From JBBQWR01 sp038210495 (GTDB lineage: Bacteria > Planctomycetota > Planctomycetia > Pirellulales > DATAWG01), in contig JBBQWR010000073.1 of the NCBI GenBank assembly GCA_038210495.1, forward strand, positions 1-17,197: a stretch of DNA of 17,197 nt, read 5' to 3'. Under the pieces are notes generated by a model. The model saw only the letters and a program-made list of their open reading frames with translations. It searched no databases and was not told the origin of the DNA. The position numbers and the translations under genes are program-made. Positions 13,834 to 17,197 of the stretch are shown in pieces; position 1 is the first letter of the stretch, and every line of letters starts with the position of its first letter.

Positions 13834-16800
13834 ATGCTGCGGCTCATTCCGGGACGAGGTCGGCGCGGCAAAAAATCAGACCGCCGTAGTGCAAAAACCC
13901 AGGCGGCGCGTGCCGATCGGCCGTGGCGCCATCCGTCGTTCGAAGTCCTTGAAGACCGGGCGATGTTGAGCGTCGCGCAGGATCTGCAGAACGAAATCGC
14001 GCCCTATCAAAACGCGATCAACACGGCGCTGCAGGTCGCCACAAGGCTCCCCTTGGTGGGGCATCAATTCGATGGTTTGCAGGAGATCAACACGCTCTTG
14101 CAAAACTCGCTGGCAAGCATCGAAGCTCAGACGCAGAACGTCACCAGCGGGCATTACCAGATCGCGGTGACGCTGCCGACGATTTCGCACACGTTCACGT
14201 TCGACCTCGGTCTCAACAGCTTCCTGCAAGTATCGACCGCCGGCGGGGTCGCCGCGTCGATCACTCCGACGCTCAACATCGGATTCAATTTTAACGGAAC
14301 GTCGCCCTCGCTCGACACCGCGAACACGAATCTCGATCTCGGCTTCGGCCTGTCGCTGCCGAATTTCCAGGCCACGCTGAGCCTCAATCATTTACTCTAC
14401 ACGCATGCCGTCGATCAGGGCACGAATTTCAACGGGCATCTGAAGTTCGGCTTCGCCAGCGACGGCAGCGTAACGCCGCAATTCTCCGGCGACGCCCACA
14501 TCAAGCTCGGCCTCACGCTGAGCTTCGTCGATCCGGCGCTCGGCGCCTCGTTCAACCCGACATTTCGCACCGACTTTCAGCTCGATTGGAGCATCGATAG
14601 CAGTAATAACGGGTTGATGACGCCGCAGATCGCGCTCAAGAATTTTGGGCTCGACGCCGACAGTTTTCTGCATGGCTTCATCGGCGATATCGCCAAGACG
14701 GTCCAAAGATACACCAAGCCGCTGCAACCGTTCATCGACAAGTTCGATACGCCGGTCCCCATCCTGAGCGCGTTCGATAGCAGCGAAACCATCGGCGACT
14801 TATTGCTGCAAGGAGCAGGCTTGTCGCCGGAGCTGAAAGATCGGTTCAACCTGATGGTTAAAGTCATCAAAGCCGTCAATACGCTCGACTTGTCCGGCAG
14901 CACGGGGGGCGCCACGATTCGATTTGGCGATATCAACCTTACGGGCCTCTCGGTCACCGGCGATGGCCAGCTCGGCAGTGCGTTCGGCTTCGATACCAGT
15001 CAACTCACCAATGTCATCCAACAAATCTTCGACGCGCCTGCTTTGAATGGGCTGCAAGACACGCTCGAAGAGGTCGCCAACTATGCAGGCGCTAACGCGC
15101 AAGCCGGCTTCCAATTTCCGATCCTCGAAGATCCGGGTCCTGTTCTGAGCGGCATTCTCACCGGTCAGGTGAAAACGATGTTCTCGTTCACCACGGGCCG
15201 CGAGCATTTCGAACTGGCGCCGAGCGTCGGCTTCGGCATCCCGAATCTGTTCGGCGTGTTTCTCTCCGCGGGCATTGTCTTCGACGCCGATTTGTCGATG
15301 GGCTACGACACGGCGGGTCTTATCCAATTCGTAAACGACTCGCTTCACAAGCCGGCCGACCTGCTGCATGGATTCTACTTCGACAACAGCGTGGATACAT
15401 CCGGCCCGGCAATTCCGAACGTCCCGTCGCCGCGGAAAACCGCGTTGTATTTGCAAGGCTTTGCCCAGCTATCGTCTTCGGCCGTCATCACGCTTTCAGG
15501 CGGCATCTACGCGAACCTGTCGCTTGAACTGGTGAATCCCGCCAATTCTTCGCACGTGTATTTGGATTCGATGGTTAATAACGTCAACAGCCCGAGCGAC
15601 GTGTTCAATGCATCCGGTGAGCTTTATGCGTCGGCGCAGATCGAGCTGACCCTCGACAGCGAGGTGGGCCCCAGCATAACGGTGTTCAAATACGAACTGG
15701 CGCGCGTCTCGTTGATCGATAACCGTCCGTTGCCGCCGCCGAGCGGGACCGTGCCGCTGGTGGTGATCGATGTGACCGGCCAGCACACTCTGCTGCTGGA
15801 TATCGGCAAAATGTCGGCTTCGGGCGGGGTGACCGTGCAGCCGTTCCATGACATGACAGTGATCAACGGCGCCACGTACGTGGCCGACGGTATTCGCGTT
15901 GACTACGCTGGAGAAATCGATCTCTACATCGAACGGAAGAACGACTTCACCACGAATTATTACAACCTGATCGGTCTCAATGGCCCCGCGCCGGATGGCG
16001 TGTCGATCAACATCATCGATCCGTTTCGGTTGTTCAAGGATGAAGGCGCGCCCGAACCAGAGCCACTGCAAACGAAGCCCGGCGTCGTTCTCGCGGGGGG
16101 CAAGAATGTATCGTACAAGTATTCCGAAGCAGCCGACGGCACGCACGCCAATGTGCTCTTGGCCGGTGGTTATGGCTTCAGCACGCTGACGGGGGGAACG
16201 ATTGAGTTCGGTAACTTCATTCCCGTGGCGCGGATCGATCAGGCCAAGCAGCACTTCGGAGATACTTCGGGCTTCGACGCGGCCGGAGTGTCGCTTCTGA
16301 ATTCCACGATCGACGGCGATGCGGCCCCCGCTAGCTCGGCCGGCATCATCGGTTCCACCATGACCGCCAGCCGCGGGGGCCTGATACTCGGAGGCCCGGG
16401 CTACAACAGCTTCATCGGCGCTGGGCCGGGCGCCTACGAGATGATCGGCGGCGGCTGGTACAACACGTTCAACATCAGCCCGTCGTTTGGGGGCGCGCCG
16501 GCCACGTATGCGATCGATGGTGGTGGCGGCGTGAGCAGCCTGGTGGTCCGCGTGCCCGCGGGAGACAGCGCGGATTTCGAAAGTGGCACAGCGCCGGACA
16601 AGTATAATTCGATGTGGAAACAACTGAAGATCTACAGCAATGCTGGCCTGTTCGCGACGGCAGACGGGATCACAAAAATTACAGCCACGGGCGCGGTCGG
16701 GTCAACGATCAGTTTTGGCGATACGTCGCAGCTCAATATCGATTTCAAGATCGTCGGTTCCGCTCAATTGAGCTTCGGCGGCACGAACTCGCCCGACTTA

Positions 16801-17190
16801 TTCGTTGTCTCGACCAGCAGCGTGTTTTACGAAACGAAGGATCACTTTGCGGCGCCGCACCTAGTGGACCGCAACGGCGTTTTCATCGGTTTAAGTTCAC
16901 CCAATATGTACGTCCCGCCGCCGGTCTATACGGTGACGAGAACCTTCGGCACGAACGGTCGCACTCAAGCGATTCCGATTGAAATCGGCGACGCCAATGC
17001 CAGCTCGATTCAACTCAATGGCGCAGGCGCAAGCGACACATACAATATCACCCTCGGCTTAGTACTACAGCGCCAGGTTCCTCTTGGTGAATCTGTCGGA
17101 ATCGGCGAGACTTGGTTGGGGTCGGAGGACCGGCTCATGATCGCCTTCCCGGAGAACCAGGTATGGACGCCGTCGAGATTCGTGGTTTGA
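13834..17190 (+). CDS. Very large planctomycete extracellular protein, 3' end chimeric or incomplete
   Basis: This reads as 1118 aa from ATG 13834, which has an AGGAAAT ribosome site upstream. The open frame extends upstream to 13552 only by running through a gene relic. The N-terminus is strongly basic, then carries FEVLEDRAMLS (36-46), the motif seen at the start of many predicted extracellular planctomycete proteins. Residues about 47-700 are beta-rich, with recurring alternation of LNIGFNF, LDLGFGLSLP and HIKLGLTLSF. Residues about 840-960 are Gly-rich (GGPGYNSFIGAGPGAYEMI, GGGWYNTFNIS), resembling degenerate calcium-binding or parallel-beta repeats. No enzyme motif is seen; it is probably an adhesin or surface protein. 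Codons from 17059 onward (residues 1076-1118) are identical to the C-terminus of the membrane protein at 10-480. The true end of this protein is therefore likely missing. Confidence 0.75.
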   Translation: MLRLIPGRGRRGKKSDRRSAKTQAARADRPWRHPSFEVLEDRAMLSVAQDLQNEIAPYQNAINTALQVATRLPLVGHQFDGLQEINTLLQNSLASIEAQTQNVTSGHYQIAVTLPTISHTFTFDLGLNSFLQVSTAGGVAASITPTLNIGFNFNGTSPSLDTANTNLDLGFGLSLPNFQATLSLNHLLYTHAVDQGTNFNGHLKFGFASDGSVTPQFSGDAHIKLGLTLSFVDPALGASFNPTFRTDFQLDWSIDSSNNGLMTPQIALKNFGLDADSFLHGFIGDIAKTVQRYTKPLQPFIDKFDTPVPILSAFDSSETIGDLLLQGAGLSPELKDRFNLMVKVIKAVNTLDLSGSTGGATIRFGDINLTGLSVTGDGQLGSAFGFDTSQLTNVIQQIFDAPALNGLQDTLEEVANYAGANAQAGFQFPILEDPGPVLSGILTGQVKTMFSFTTGREHFELAPSVGFGIPNLFGVFLSAGIVFDADLSMGYDTAGLIQFVNDSLHKPADLLHGFYFDNSVDTSGPAIPNVPSPRKTALYLQGFAQLSSSAVITLSGGIYANLSLELVNPANSSHVYLDSMVNNVNSPSDVFNASGELYASAQIELTLDSEVGPSITVFKYELARVSLIDNRPLPPPSGTVPLVVIDVTGQHTLLLDIGKMSASGGVTVQPFHDMTVINGATYVADGIRVDYAGEIDLYIERKNDFTTNYYNLIGLNGPAPDGVSINIIDPFRLFKDEGAPEPEPLQTKPGVVLAGGKNVSYKYSEAADGTHANVLLAGGYGFSTLTGGTIEFGNFIPVARIDQAKQHFGDTSGFDAAGVSLLNSTIDGDAAPASSAGIIGSTMTASRGGLILGGPGYNSFIGAGPGAYEMIGGGWYNTFNISPSFGGAPATYAIDGGGGVSSLVVRVPAGDSADFESGTAPDKYNSMWKQLKIYSNAGLFATADGITKITATGAVGSTISFGDTSQLNIDFKIVGSAQLSFGGTNSPDLFVVSTSSVFYETKDHFAAPHLVDRNGVFIGLSSPNMYVPPPVYTVTRTFGTNGRTQAIPIEIGDANASSIQLNGAGASDTYNITLGLVLQRQVPLGESVGIGETWLGSEDRLMIAFPENQVWTPSRFVV

Positions 17191-17197
17191 AACCGAA
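17059..17197. repeat. Right arm of the 139-bp perfect terminal inverted repeat
   Basis: This is the exact reverse complement of 3-141. The reading frame crosses the junction at 17059 without a shift, so the large extracellular protein acquires 43 residues and the stop codon of the membrane protein gene. It ends flush with the window end. Confidence 0.95.

Noticed and set aside
15496..16623. 375-codon open frame on the minus strand opposite the large extracellular gene
   Set aside because: Composition is typical of an antisense shadow (many His, Arg, Asp) and no family is recognisable. The plus-strand frame has a ribosome site and a known N-terminal motif.

Overview
The window looks like a piece of a Planctomycetes chromosome, probably Pirellulales-like. 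Support comes from the extracellular-protein N-terminus with an LEDRAMLS-type motif, the small membrane protein with an MRFSLR start, a fragment of a planctomycete-style PQQ beta-propeller gene, and many short G/C-rich palindromic repeats. This is inference from protein and repeat style; no rRNA or tRNA gene was seen. Both strands are used and gene density is moderate.

Layout. 10-480 (-) is a small membrane protein. 591-2370 (-) is a two-gene unit: nnrD (repair of hydrated NAD(P)H) and, upstream of it, larB (nickel-pincer cofactor synthesis). A good sigma70-type promoter at 2596-2624 leads into accB-accC (2705-4644, +), the biotin carrier and biotin carboxylase of acetyl-CoA carboxylase. A Bax-inhibitor-1 family membrane protein (4950-5690) and a secreted SGNH/GDSL hydrolase (5784-6509) follow on the plus strand. 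A bidirectional terminator (6568-6601) separates them from a convergent minus-strand unit: ribbon-helix-helix-like protein (8229-7978), a 42-aa unknown (7968-7840) and a membrane-anchored trypsin-like protease (7838-6615). Divergent from it is a short SecA-like ATPase (8654-10645), then a PcrA/UvrD helicase (10829-13168). From 13169 to 13833 lies a patch of debris: palindromic repeats, the N-terminus of an ISAs1-type transposase and a fragment of a PQQ beta-propeller gene. A very large extracellular protein (13834 onward) fills the rest.

Two themes stand out. First, several short palindromic repeats lie on or inside genes: one copy encodes an extra loop in NnrD, another supplies its last residues and stop codon, a different family supplies the LarB tail, and a third family overlaps the stop codon of the SecA-like gene. 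Second, the first and last 139 bases are perfect inverted copies, so the C-terminus of the large extracellular protein is the C-terminus of the small membrane protein at the left end. This is most simply an assembly fold-back, so the large gene should be treated as 3'-incomplete.

The most system-like unit is the divergent pair formed by the RHH-like/42-aa/protease operon and the truncated SecA-like ATPase, with a perfect palindrome in the region between them. A functional link is only a hypothesis.
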